The notes under the pieces are model-generated. The model saw only the letters and a list, made by a program, of their open reading frames with translations, had not been told where the DNA came from and made no database searches. Below, piece after piece: positions 37,113-46,529 of a DNA stretch of 64,000 nt (its first letter is position 1; each line of letters opens with the position of its first letter). The stretch is from Sequoia sempervirens (taxonomy: Eukaryota; Streptophyta; Pinopsida; Cupressales; Cupressaceae), in NCBI GenBank assembly GCA_007258455.2, contig VDFB02344204.1, positions 124,001-188,000 on the forward strand, written 5' to 3'. Made by a program: the position numbers and the translations under genes.

Positions 37113-38422
37113 TGTTGATGTTAGCAGCTTCGTCGATCTCTTCTAGCCGTTCCAGTACATAAAAGAGCTTGGAAAAGAGAGAAGGAAGTCCGCTAGCAAA
37201 GAGGAGAGTAGAGTCCGCTTCAAGAGTAAAACATGGCACTTGCTAAGACTAAGCCCGCCCAACCATACAAAAGTGGCATACAATATAGCCAAGTCCGCTC
37301 CAAGGAAATAATCAATGGCTTGGTATAAAGCAAAGTCCGCTAGCAATACATAAAGGAAAGTCCGCCCTTGTTTCTTGGCACAAACACTCAGCAAAGCCCG
37401 CCCATGTTAAGAAAGGGATGTGTCAAACATGATTGAAGTCCACCACATGTCTTGGCCATGAAACTTGACAAGGTCCACACTTACCAAAGAGTGACATGGC
37501 ATAAAAGATGGAATCTTGCCAAATCCGCTTCAAGAGGATAATGAGTGTCCGCACTTAGAAGAATATGAACATGGAAAGTGAATGAGTGAAGTCCGCTCAG
37601 CATGTTAAGTCTAAAATGGCAAGAGAAAAGAGGAAGTCTGCCAGCCTTAAAGTGAAATTGAGCTCGCCCCTCATTTGTAAAGGGTGGAGACAGTGTATAG
37701 AATTGTTGTGATAGACTATTTCTGATAATAAAAGCTCTTATGCATGATTTGATTTGAACCACTTTTATTGTCAAATAGTGTGCATGGTTGCATAACTTCT
37801 TCCACCATAGATTGGAGATAGATTAGAATAAGATTACACTTGGAATAAAATTTGCTTTGAAAGTTTGTTAGATGAATGCAAGATTTGATAAGCATTGATT
37901 TATGGTGGAACTTTTGCTCATACTTTCTTTGAACGAATGATTTTCGTTCAATGCGTAAAGTTAGCCTGAGCTTGCTCTGTGGATTCTTAACTTCTGTCTG
38001 GATAAATATTGTTCGATTGGAAGGTAGTTATTCATGATATGAAAACCATAAGCACATTTCCTTGAAGATTGCAATGGTTTTGCGTAGTTGGCGTGATTCC
38101 TGCGTGGCAAAACAAAGTTTGGTTTTGTTTCACCAAGTCAATACCGTCTCTTGAATTCTTAGGAAGTAGATTAGAACTTCTGACCCGTTGTCTCCTTTTT
38201 CAGTTTGTTTGATTTGCAACCCAAATAAAAGAGCTTCATTGTCCAGACCTTCATTGTGAATTGAAAAAATCCAGACCTTCAAGACCTGACATAAGAAACC
38301 TTGGAATCGCCATATGATCTTCTCGCAATCTTAGCATACGGGGTGGTTTTTCAAGAGAGGATAGGGTGTCTCTGGGCATTTTTATTCTGATGTACGAGTG
38401 TGTCATAAAACACGCATCAACA
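37113..38422 (+). mobile_element. Probable copia LTR inside the transposon, copy 1
   Basis: About 1.31 kb bounded by TGTTGATG (37113) and CATCAACA (38415-38422), inverted ends typical of LTRs, and followed at once by copia gag sequence. AATAAA lies at about 37728. The first 500 bases carry about 14 copies of an AAGTCCGC-like motif. No primer site follows, so the 5' part of gag and the primer site are deleted. The copy 2 equivalent is 59596-60957. Confidence 0.6.
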
Positions 38423-38438
38423 AGTTAAAGATAAGGAT

Positions 38439-38837
38439 TTGACAATGTTTGCCCTCAACGGTTTGCCATTGTCTTGGGAGTCCTATATTCAAGGAATTAG
38501 TGCAAGGTCCAAACTCCCGAAGTTCGATAGTTTGAGGGCCGATTGCATTCATTATGCATCAAGATTGATGGTTAGAGGTGTTGGCCAAAATTCTACTAAT
38601 GAAGATATTCATGTTCTTGCCGCCCAACCTTCGAAGAAGAAAGGAAGTGGAAAGAAAGGATTCTTCAAGAGGAATCGAGACAAAGGAAATGATGGTGCTC
38701 CCCCTTCCAAGAAGAAGCGAGACTTGTCCAAAATTCAATGCTTTAGGTGTGATAAGTTTGGTCACTTTTCCAAACATTGTTCAGATAGACCTAAGCATCA
38801 AGCCTCCGTTGCAGATGTAGATGATGTTTCTCCATAG
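38439..38837 (+). pseudogene. gag: Copia gag C-terminal fragment with zinc knuckle, copy 1
   Basis: 132 codons: MFALNGLPLSWESYIQGISA, a basic linker (KKKGSGKKGFFKRNRDKGND) and an intact CCHC knuckle CFRCDKFGHFSKHC. The N-terminal half of Gag is missing because the frame joins the LTR almost directly. Confidence 0.85.
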
Positions 38838-38904
38838 AAGAATGAATATTTGTTTTACTCAACATTGTCAAACAATGTACCCACTCACACCAACACTTAG
38901 TTGA

Positions 38905-39300
38905 TCGACAGTGGTTTTCTTAGAAAGAGAGAGTTGATTATGAAGAAACATTTTCTCCTGTTGCTCGTTACACTTCTATCAGAACTATCATTGCCCTTGC
39001 TGCATCCAGAGGATGGAAGATTCATCAAATGGACGTGAAGACAACTTTTCTCAATGGCGTGATTGAGGAAGAAGCTTACGTTGAGCAACCTAATGGTTTT
39101 GAGGTTCATGGGAAGGAGTCACATGTGTGTAAGCTGAAGAAGGCCTTGTATGGTCTTAAGTAGACTCCTCGTGCATGGTACAAAAGGATTGATTGGTACC
39201 TGTCTAGTTTGGGCTTCTTGAAGAATGATGCTGATTCAAATCTCTACTTCAAGGTAATCAATGGTGATGAATTAATATTGGTACTAATTCATGCTTCTAC
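38905..39300 (+). pseudogene. Copia protease/RT fusion remnant, copy 1
   Basis: Protease start (LIDSGF) is joined directly to reverse transcriptase (DYEETFSPVARYTSIRTII, MDVKTTFLNGVIEEEAYVEQ, KKALYGLK-stop-TPRAWYKRID). Integrase and the rest of protease are deleted. The RT ends before the YVDD box, running into a short (ta)n tract at 39305. The TAG in YGLK-stop-TPRAW is private to this copy. Confidence 0.85.
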
Positions 39301-39399
39301 GCTGCATATATATATATATATTACATGTTTTATCCATTGTTTGGCCCCTACACCGCAAATAATTGGTTGCTTAGTGCGTAGAATGAGGGGGCAGCAAGC

Positions 39400-39700
39400 C
39401 TGTAATTGAAATATTTTCATCTATCAGCAACTAGTTGTTAATTATGCAATGTGAAGTAATGCTTTGAGTTTGAAAGATGTGCAATGCAATGTAATCAATA
39501 ATATGAATAAATTTTTAATTATTAGTTATGTAATTTGAAGTAATTGCATAACTGTTTAGGTTGACTTTGTAAAAACTATATTGTAATTGAAAATTTTTCA
39601 TCTGTCAGCATCTAGTTGTTACTTATGCAATGTGAAGTAATGCTTTGAGTTTGAAAGATGTGCAATGCAATGTAATCAACAATATGAATAAACTACATAA
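39400..39700. repeat. Two ~180-bp tandem units
   Basis: The phrase ttatgcaatgtgaagtaatg, followed by ctttgagtttgaaagatgtg, begins near 39440 and 39622. The pair is also present in copy 2 (about 61985 and 62165). Confidence 0.8.
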
Positions 39701-39967
39701 TATAACCATTCTTTTTATGCTATTGTACATCAAAATATTTAACCATTGCTCACTTGATTAAATTTTCAAAGAGTTTAATTATGCACATGAGGAGGCAATT
39801 AAATTTTGATTGTCAACTTCTATATATCAAATTATCCAATAATCAAATGTATGTCCATATACAAAAATGGCATCAACGCCAACTCAAACAAAATTTTACA
39901 ATATGTGGCATATGCCATCTCGTATCTATTCAATATTTACATGCCAAAATGTCTATCTCATCCTAAA

Positions 39968-41938
39968 CTACTGGTGGATCATCAAAATGGAGCCTCTTTG
40001 AAGCACTCGTTGCCTCCAAGGTAGCTGCACAAGAAAAGTCAAACCACAATTAAAATTAGTTATATAATTTAAAATCGAATAATTAACATCAAAATCAATA
40101 TACATTAAATTATAATTGAACTCTAAAATTGTAATCTTGATTACCTGAAATATCCGTCTCTTCAAAGGGTCGGGAGTTCTAGAATATGCCCCTCTCAAAG
40201 AACCGACCAAACCATCTTTTGTAATTTCAATCTATATAGGTGAACAAAAACATAAAAGTGATCCAAGTTAGCATAAAATTATCAGTAATAGGAACATATA
40301 AATACCAAACACAAAATAAAGTTTTAACATACTTTTAGGTTGATCTTTTTCTTTATCTCCTTTAGGTGTTTCGACACCTCCTCCTTGAGGTTCTTCAACA
40401 CCTACTCCTTCAAGTGTTCCAATATGTACTGCTTCGGGCGTTGTGACACTTGTCAACAAGAACGTATAGCTCATAATTCCCTGAACATAAAAATGACAAG
40501 TACATATGAAACTACCAATCTATGTCGATGTATGTATAATCAATATAAGATCTTAAAATTCTTAATTCAATCAAATTTGAGTTCAATTACCTTCCCCTTA
40601 TCCAACATTGCACTTCCATTATCTAGACAAGGCTGCACCTCGCTCACACTAGGTATTTCCTACAAGAGGAAAATAAGATAAACATATAAGTTATTATATA
40701 ATTTCATTAATGACAATTCAAATGACAAGAAAGTATATAATAAATAAATGTAAATGAGTGAGTGCAAAATATATATCGTGGTGTCAGGCCAAATGAAATG
40801 GCTCGTAGTTATCCATCACTTGTGTTAGCTCCTCCTCAGACATCAACTGTTAAATAGACCATGTAAATAAATATTAGTACATTATACTATCTCTTATTAA
40901 TATTCATTTAAAAACAAATGCAAGTTATAAATTCACAACTTAAATTTTACCTGTCACTATTCCAATGTCCCCCTCTCTAGCAGGAGAGGACTCCGTACGG
41001 TGTGCTCCACTCCCCTGCGTCTGATCTATAATGTCCACATCATGGAAGTCATAATCGGAAGTGTCCAAGGGATGCTCGACAAGCTGTACAAGAGGACCTA
41101 AACATATCTGGCAACACATGAAACAAGTATGTGTTATGCAAATATGTGGACCTGACGAGAATGACGCAACAGCACTTGAGCCATCACCAACATCATCAGA
41201 ATGTGGCTGAGCTACTACAGAAGCATGCAAAACTAAAATACCACTCAAAGAGTGAATAGTGTGGATAGTCTGTGTGGTCGCATCTTGTATAATATCTAGA
41301 TGGTATACTGAAGGTGGCGGAGGAAGGGGAGGAGGGGGAACATATGGGCGGGGTATTACTCTAACTGCCCCTGGTCTATCTTGGGGCATACCTCCACCAA
41401 CGCCCTGGAAGGGTTTAATGTCAAAGTAATTGACATGATACCCTAACACAAACTCAGCATATAATTTTTTTATAAAGTAAAATAGTATATCACAATTGTT
41501 GTTCAGTGGTTTCAAAAAAACCATACACCAACGATCCCAAAAGTTTTTTACAATATCTCTATGAGTGCACCATTTTATAGAAAATTTTGGTTTATTAATA
41601 TTAACTGGCAAACCAGTGCGGGAGTTAACAAATAAAGAGGCTATTTGGGCTTTGGTTATTCTGAAATCTTTCACATCATCATAGGACAATCCACATACAT
41701 AATATTATTTCATATCTTCTCGCCACGAATGAAAGGCATTATGTTGCAAGGAGAGGGTTTCTATGTTTTTAATTATTTCTTTCATTGTGTTTGACATCTC
41801 AGATAATCGAGGGACTCTCGTATAAACTTCATAAATGCCCCTTAATTGTTGCAATTTTTCACAAATTAATTCTTCAATTGATGGCTATGGAGGTGGTGGA
41901 ACGTTTGGCATTTGTGCATTTTCATTGTCAGCAGCCAT
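39968..41938 (-). pseudogene. Unknown multi-exon accessory gene of the transposon, copy 1
   Basis: I do not recognise this protein. ATG at 41936-41938 opens MAADNENAQMPNVPPPP. Exon 1 (40951-41938) includes KLQQLRGIYEVYTRVPRLSE (helical, possibly coiled), WCTHRDIVKNFWDRWCMVFL, a proline-rich stretch and a cysteine pair region (CFMCCQICLG), and ends at CAG|GTAAAA. Further exons have good splice sites: about 40770-40846 (MSEEELTQVM), 40591-40659 (EIPSVSEVQPCLDNGSAMLD), 40333-40480 (GVGVEEPQGGGVETPKGDKE), 40145-40231 (GLVGSLRGAYSRTPDPLKRR), 39968-40024 ending in TAG. In copy 2, exons 3-6 are each multiples of three in phase 0. Copy 1 has in-frame stops at 41885-41887 and 41705-41707, a lost donor after exon 2, and a 2-base loss at the exon 4 donor. 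The exon 1 to 2 phase is unresolved. It is convergent with the transposase gene. Confidence 0.6.
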
Positions 41939-42335
41939 AATGCCTGATTAAAGTTAAAAACAAATTAATCTAATTAAAATTAGACAATATAAATGAAAAT
42001 ATTATAAAAATACTCTAATTTAAAAAAAAAATCCAACAAAAACTCTAGTTTTTAACAAAAATCTATAAAATTCTCTAATTTTTAATCCAAATACATAAAA
42101 AACACTATTTTTAAATCAAAATTCATTACAAACATTCAATTTTCATCAAAATCCATTACATTCATTTTTTCATCAAAATCCATACTAGACTCAATTTCTT
42201 CATAAAAAATCTATCAAAAACTCTATTTTGAAAAAAATCTATAAAAAATTAACTAAAATTATACAAATCTAATTGAAAATTTGATTAGAGCAAAGAAAAA
42301 CCAAGAATCTAACCTTTTGAAGATGGATTTGCGCG

Positions 42336-42475
42336 AAATCGGATATCTGATTTGCAGAATGAAGTTTTCACTATGCACCCGCGGTTAAACAAATGTGAAA
42401 TGAGTTTTAATCAAGCCGAAATGAAATATGTGTCGCAAATCGGATATCTGATTTGGATTAGATATCCGATATGGA
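42336..42475. promoter_or_regulatory. Right subterminal palindromic motifs (three)
   Basis: AAATCGGATATCTGATTTG occurs at 42336-42354 and 42437-42455, and a variant attagatatccgatatgg at 42458-42475, between the accessory gene start and the right end. They match the left set at 31069-31201. Confidence 0.75.
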
Positions 42476-42604
42476 AATCTGGGTTTGGACTTTGTTTCGG
42501 TAGTGTGTACTGACACCCAAGCCACATAAAGTAAACTTGACATTTTCGCATTTTTTAGTCAATGAAACACGTAATTTTTTCTCCATTGCCACTTTTTGGC
42601 ATAC

Positions 42605-42623
42605 CATGATCCTGCACATACCC
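42605..42623 (-). repeat. Right terminal inverted repeat, transposon copy 1
   Basis: CATGATCCTGCACATACCC, an exact reverse complement of the left end, followed by ttat. Confidence 0.93.
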
Positions 42624-42737
42624 TTATATAAAGTATATAATATATTAATTATATTTTGTATTATATATATATAATAGTTTTGTTGGAGAATATAACATAT
42701 ACTAATAATGAATAATATAATTATATATTTATAATTA

Positions 42738-42865
42738 TTTTTTTATTATATAAAATTTACATTATATATTGCTTATGCTAATATATACTTAACTACATAG
42801 GATAAAAGATGCCATAAAGTTAAAACCTAAATGTGCTCATTATTAGGATCTCGCCAAATATTATG
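42738..42865. repeat. Direct repeat flanking the large transposon (right)
   Basis: Same orientation as, and close match to, 29030-29165; it starts 114 bases after the right end. Confidence 0.85.
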
Positions 42866-43496
42866 TTATATATAATTCTATTAAAAATAAATGGATGTCC
42901 ATTTTCAATTTTTCTTTGGTTCTTACCATGGCAACATGTACTTTTTACCCGACACAAATGAAAAGTCGACATAAAATTTCACACTTTTCAACAAATGAAA
43001 AACATTTTTCATATCACCACCTTTTGGACCCCATGATCCTAATATTAGCATTAATATTATATCACCACTTTTTTTCGTATCATTAATATTCATATAAGAT
43101 TATAATCACCCATACTATTAAAATTAACATTATTTCCAACAATAGTATTATTATTAATCACAATATTTATTTTTTTAATTAATCTCAATATTTAATGTTA
43201 ATACTATATTTATTATAATTTTCTCCAAAAAAGTTGGAATCTATATTTATTATTATGATTACCAAAGTATTTTGATATCAATAATTTTATCACATAATAT
43301 TATTTGAGATTGATATTACTATCAATATAAATATCGATAAATTTGGAGAGTTATAACTTCTTGTAATTAATTTATAACTACTTGTAATTAATTTAGCAAC
43401 GTGACTATATATAAATTGAATTAGATATAAATTGATAAATCTAATTCAAATAAGATTTCATTATTATTAAATTAAAATCAATATTTCATTATTATT
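42866..43496. other. AT-rich stretch, nothing recognised
   Basis: Stop-rich in all frames; repeated attattaaatta phrases only. Confidence 0.4.
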
Positions 43497-44824
43497 AAAT
43501 TAAAGTTAATATTGTGGGTGGTTGGGTAGGCGATCCTCCACATTTGCGAAGGGATAACGAAGGGGTATGACTTGGCTTCTACGTGGATCTCATTGATGAG
43601 GTCATCACTGCCGGTATGAGTTAAGGGAGTGGAAACGACAATTGGTGTTTGGTTGGGAGTACTCCGTATGCGGCAAGTACATGCATTGTTGTTAGCTTGC
43701 GAAATGCTCTCATTTCAAGGTTTGCTTTGTGTTAAAGGTAGGAGGCAGAGGATGATAGATCATGCAAGGACAAATTACCTTATATCGCAATAATTTCTTG
43801 CTTGTGTGATGTGAGTTCGACTTTGTTGTCGTGGGCTTTATTTATGGGCGCTGTAGCCAACAGATTGGTAGAGTGTGGGTTGTAGTGTTTATGTGTGGTC
43901 AAAGTTGGTGGCGAGTTGGTCGGCTACGTTCGGCTTCTAGTGGTCACTAAAGATGGCAAAGTTCGGTCGCTCCAAGTTCATCATCTCAATTTCTATGGAG
44001 GGGGTAGAATCTTTTGGTGTAGACACACCCATTTCTTTGGTGGCGACAAAGCGACAAGTCGCATTCGGAGAAATAACTGACTAGCAGCTCAAGCACATTT
44101 TGCTTGGCAATGATCCTTTGGTTCTGGTCGTGGTTAAAATGGTATTAAGGAAAGGCCATTTAGAGAGGAAGGAGTATGCGAGGGATAATGCTTATATCTC
44201 CTCGCACTTCTTACCTTCCTTTGTTGGATGTTGAGGTTTCTAAGGTGGAGGCTAAGGACTTGCTCGTGCGCCTATTTCGTGACGACTTGATGGGTGGATT
44301 AGAGGAAATTCTAAAGGCTACAATTGTTGGGAAAGGGATTCCGCGTCCAACGGACTTAGAGCTGCTCTGGAAAATGTACAAGGCTGTGAAGTTTTTCCCT
44401 TTCCTTCTGCATTTGAAAGGGGCAGAGCTTATGAGGCACATGATGATTTCGGCCATAGTGGTGGAATTTCTAAAAATAAAGTTAGGGTTGATGGCGACAG
44501 ATGGCATAGACTAGGTGGTGGATTTTGACACTTTTGCTAAGTTGAACGAGTTCCTTTGAAATGCAATTTCTTTTTGTTTTGGCTTAATTTTTTCTATTTT
44601 TGGCTAAATGTTTAGTTTAAGGGCTTACTGGTACTAGCTTGACACAACCATTTCTACTTGAATTATGCTTCCTTACTGGACTAGTTGATGTGGTCTATGG
44701 TAGTTTTTTGGCATTTGGTCGGATGATGGTATTTCCTGCTATAGCAGATGTTATGTAAAGCCTATTTTCACTTTAATACAATATATCAAACTCTTACGTA
44801 TCCAAAAAAATTAAAGTTAATATT
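43497..44824 (+). mobile_element. Retroposed insertion with A-tail and 17-bp target duplication
   Basis: The inserted segment 43514-44807 ends in an A run. It is flanked by aaattaaagttaatatt at 43497-43513 and again at 44808-44824 (the first A residues are ambiguous with the tail). A long variable target duplication plus A-tail is the signature of target-primed reverse transcription (LINE machinery). The inside is more GC-rich than the flanks. Open frames at 43895-44080 and 44176-44514 (SPRTSYLPLLDVEVSKVEAK; LLWKMYKAVKFFPFLLHL) are not recognised. It could be a 5'-truncated LINE, a processed transcript of an unknown gene, or a SINE-like element. Confidence 0.75.
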
Positions 44825-46127
44825 TCATTATTATTAAATTAAAATCAATATCGTGATCTAAGTGTCCACATTTCACAATTTAATTTTGTTAATAATTAAT
44901 AGTTGTGAATATCTCTAAATGTCAATATTTAAAATTTGTTAATAATTATTATCTATGCATATGTTAACAATTCACAATTCAAATTTACTACTATGTGGTA
45001 TTTAGCTTACTACACCTAATGTTTTTAATTGTATAAATATTACTAATCATCATAATCATTTTTTATTAAGAGCCAATAAGTTTGATTATGTGTTAGATTA
45101 TTGTCCTTCACTTTGATTTATTTCAATCTACATATATATAAAATCATAATCTTCTAAAATACTAAATTAAATTATATTTTTGACTAAATTTAATTAAGGA
45201 ATTTACTTCTTTAATTATACCTTACAAAATGTATCTCTATGGTTTCACGGATATGAATAAAAAAAAAACTAATAATGCAATTAACATTAAGTCATAAAAA
45301 ATAAAGCTAACTATCAACTATTATAAACATCAGAAACAAACCGGAGTAAATACCCACGATGACAAGGAAGTGATAATAACTTAAGGCATGGTAATTTGAA
45401 CTTGCAGCTACAGTTTTAAAACGAGCGTGCCATAGAAACTACCAAACCCAGTAAACGACATTCTTTCAAAAGAATGTACGTTGCAAACATTATAAATTTT
45501 ACTTTGCCCTAATACTTGTTGAGAGCTTAGCTTCCCTACGCTTTCATCTACACAACCTTAATCCCATCGCAATGCAGGAAGATGCTCAGAGAAAAACAGG
45601 GGCGTGGGGATGAAGGCTGCCGCTGGCAGATCGCCCCTCCTTCCACTCTGACTGCCAACGCCCCATAGCAGGTAGCTAATGTTTTTGTTCTCTTTGGTTT
45701 ATTTGTTTATTTTTTTGGTAACAGGTCGGAAACAAGGGAGAGTGGCGACTAGAGGAGATTAAAATCTCGGCGCCTTGTATTTCCGCCTCTTACTGGCTTG
45801 TAAATGCATCCTATTTTCGCCTCTTTTTACAGTTTTCATTACCAACACTCAATGTCCGGTTGAATAGCAGGTGATAGAAAAAACTAAATATGCAATTAAA
45901 CTATGGGGAAAAATTCCAGGCTCTAATATGATAAAAATTAAACTAAAAAATGCTCTGGCTCTGCCTTGAGTAAAATTAAATTTAATAAATTTCAGAAAAA
46001 TAACTCACATCCTTTTTTACCAATTCAAAAGCTAGAATAGCATTTTAAACTATATTTTAAATTTGAAAAGTTTCACACTGCATCTGAAATTTTTTAAAAT
46101 TCTTCTATAATTTTACTTACCGATCTT
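44825..46127. other. Mostly AT-rich; one GC-rich patch at 45540-45800
   Basis: The patch 45540-45800 has intron-like signals on the plus strand (agcag|gtagct near 45670; ggtaacag|gtcgg near 45726) but no continuous homologous protein. I see no other feature. Confidence 0.3.
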
Positions 46128-46450
46128 TCCAATTCCGTCCATTCTAAGCAGGAAATTCCAGAGCGATTTTCCATCGTACTTTATGATACACAGTTGCGGC
46201 ACCTAAAATACTCAACCACAGCATTCGGCATAAATGTCAAAATTGTAATAAAAAAGAAAACCAATCAATCAAATAATACTGATTGATTACTCTGTTTACC
46301 TGGTAATTTGATCATCTGAAACGGCGCTGAAAATATCAGAAAACAATGTCAACCGCAAAGAAAGGCGGATAATGAAACCCTAACTCTAGGCGGACATATA
46401 AATCCTTTTTTTCTTTTCACAAACCCTAAACCTAGGGAGACGTACAAAAT
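46128..46450 (-). other. Possible 5' exons of an unidentified minus-strand gene
   Basis: On the minus strand, telobox-like agggttt motifs (46370-46435) precede a short segment ending ttaccag|gtaaac (46302). A second segment, 46128-46212, follows an acceptor ttttag and ends at a consensus donor cg|gtaagt. Inside it MENRSGISCLEWTELERS is open to the donor. No following exon could be matched, so this may be a gene remnant or chance. Confidence 0.25.
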
Positions 46451-46501
46451 GAATTTTTACAGACCCTATGTCATCCTAAACCAAAGACCACACGACTAAA
46501 A

Positions 46502-46529
46502 CTAGTACTTGCACCCTAATGAGGTGCAA
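46502..46529 (-). other. Hairpin plus CTAG, Helitron-3'-end-like
   Basis: Read on the minus strand: TTGCACC, a 7-base loop, GGTGCAA, three bases, CTAG, then T. It resembles the two ends of the 13.06-14.45 kb interval. A Helitron body would extend to higher coordinates; no 5' TC end was identified. Confidence 0.4.

Larger units (their letters stand above)
29358..42623. mobile_element. ~13.3-kb TIR DNA transposon, copy 1 (Sola-like?), with two genes and cargo
   Basis: The left end GGGTATGTGCAGGATCATG (29358-29376) is a perfect inverted match of the right end (42605-42623). Similarity continues imperfectly for about 30 more bases (aGTGGCAATG on both sides). The 4-bp duplication ttat flanks it (29354-29357 and 42624-42627). 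In order it holds an 864-N gap, CT repeats, four palindromic subterminal motifs, a transposase gene (+), a ~358-bp tandem array, a deleted copia element, an unknown multi-exon gene (-), three more subterminal motifs and the right end. The transposase motifs and 4-bp TSD suggest the Sola superfamily, inferred from memory of that family. A second copy starts at 54630. Confidence 0.88.

Noticed and set aside
37143..37774. Minus-strand frames in the copia LTR, seen in both copies
   Set aside because: Conserved only because the two copies are recent duplicates; the region is LTR-like with repeated GTCCGC motifs.
43895..44514. Retroposon frames as LINE ORF pieces
   Set aside because: No RT, endonuclease or zinc-knuckle motif seen, so no LINE protein is claimed.
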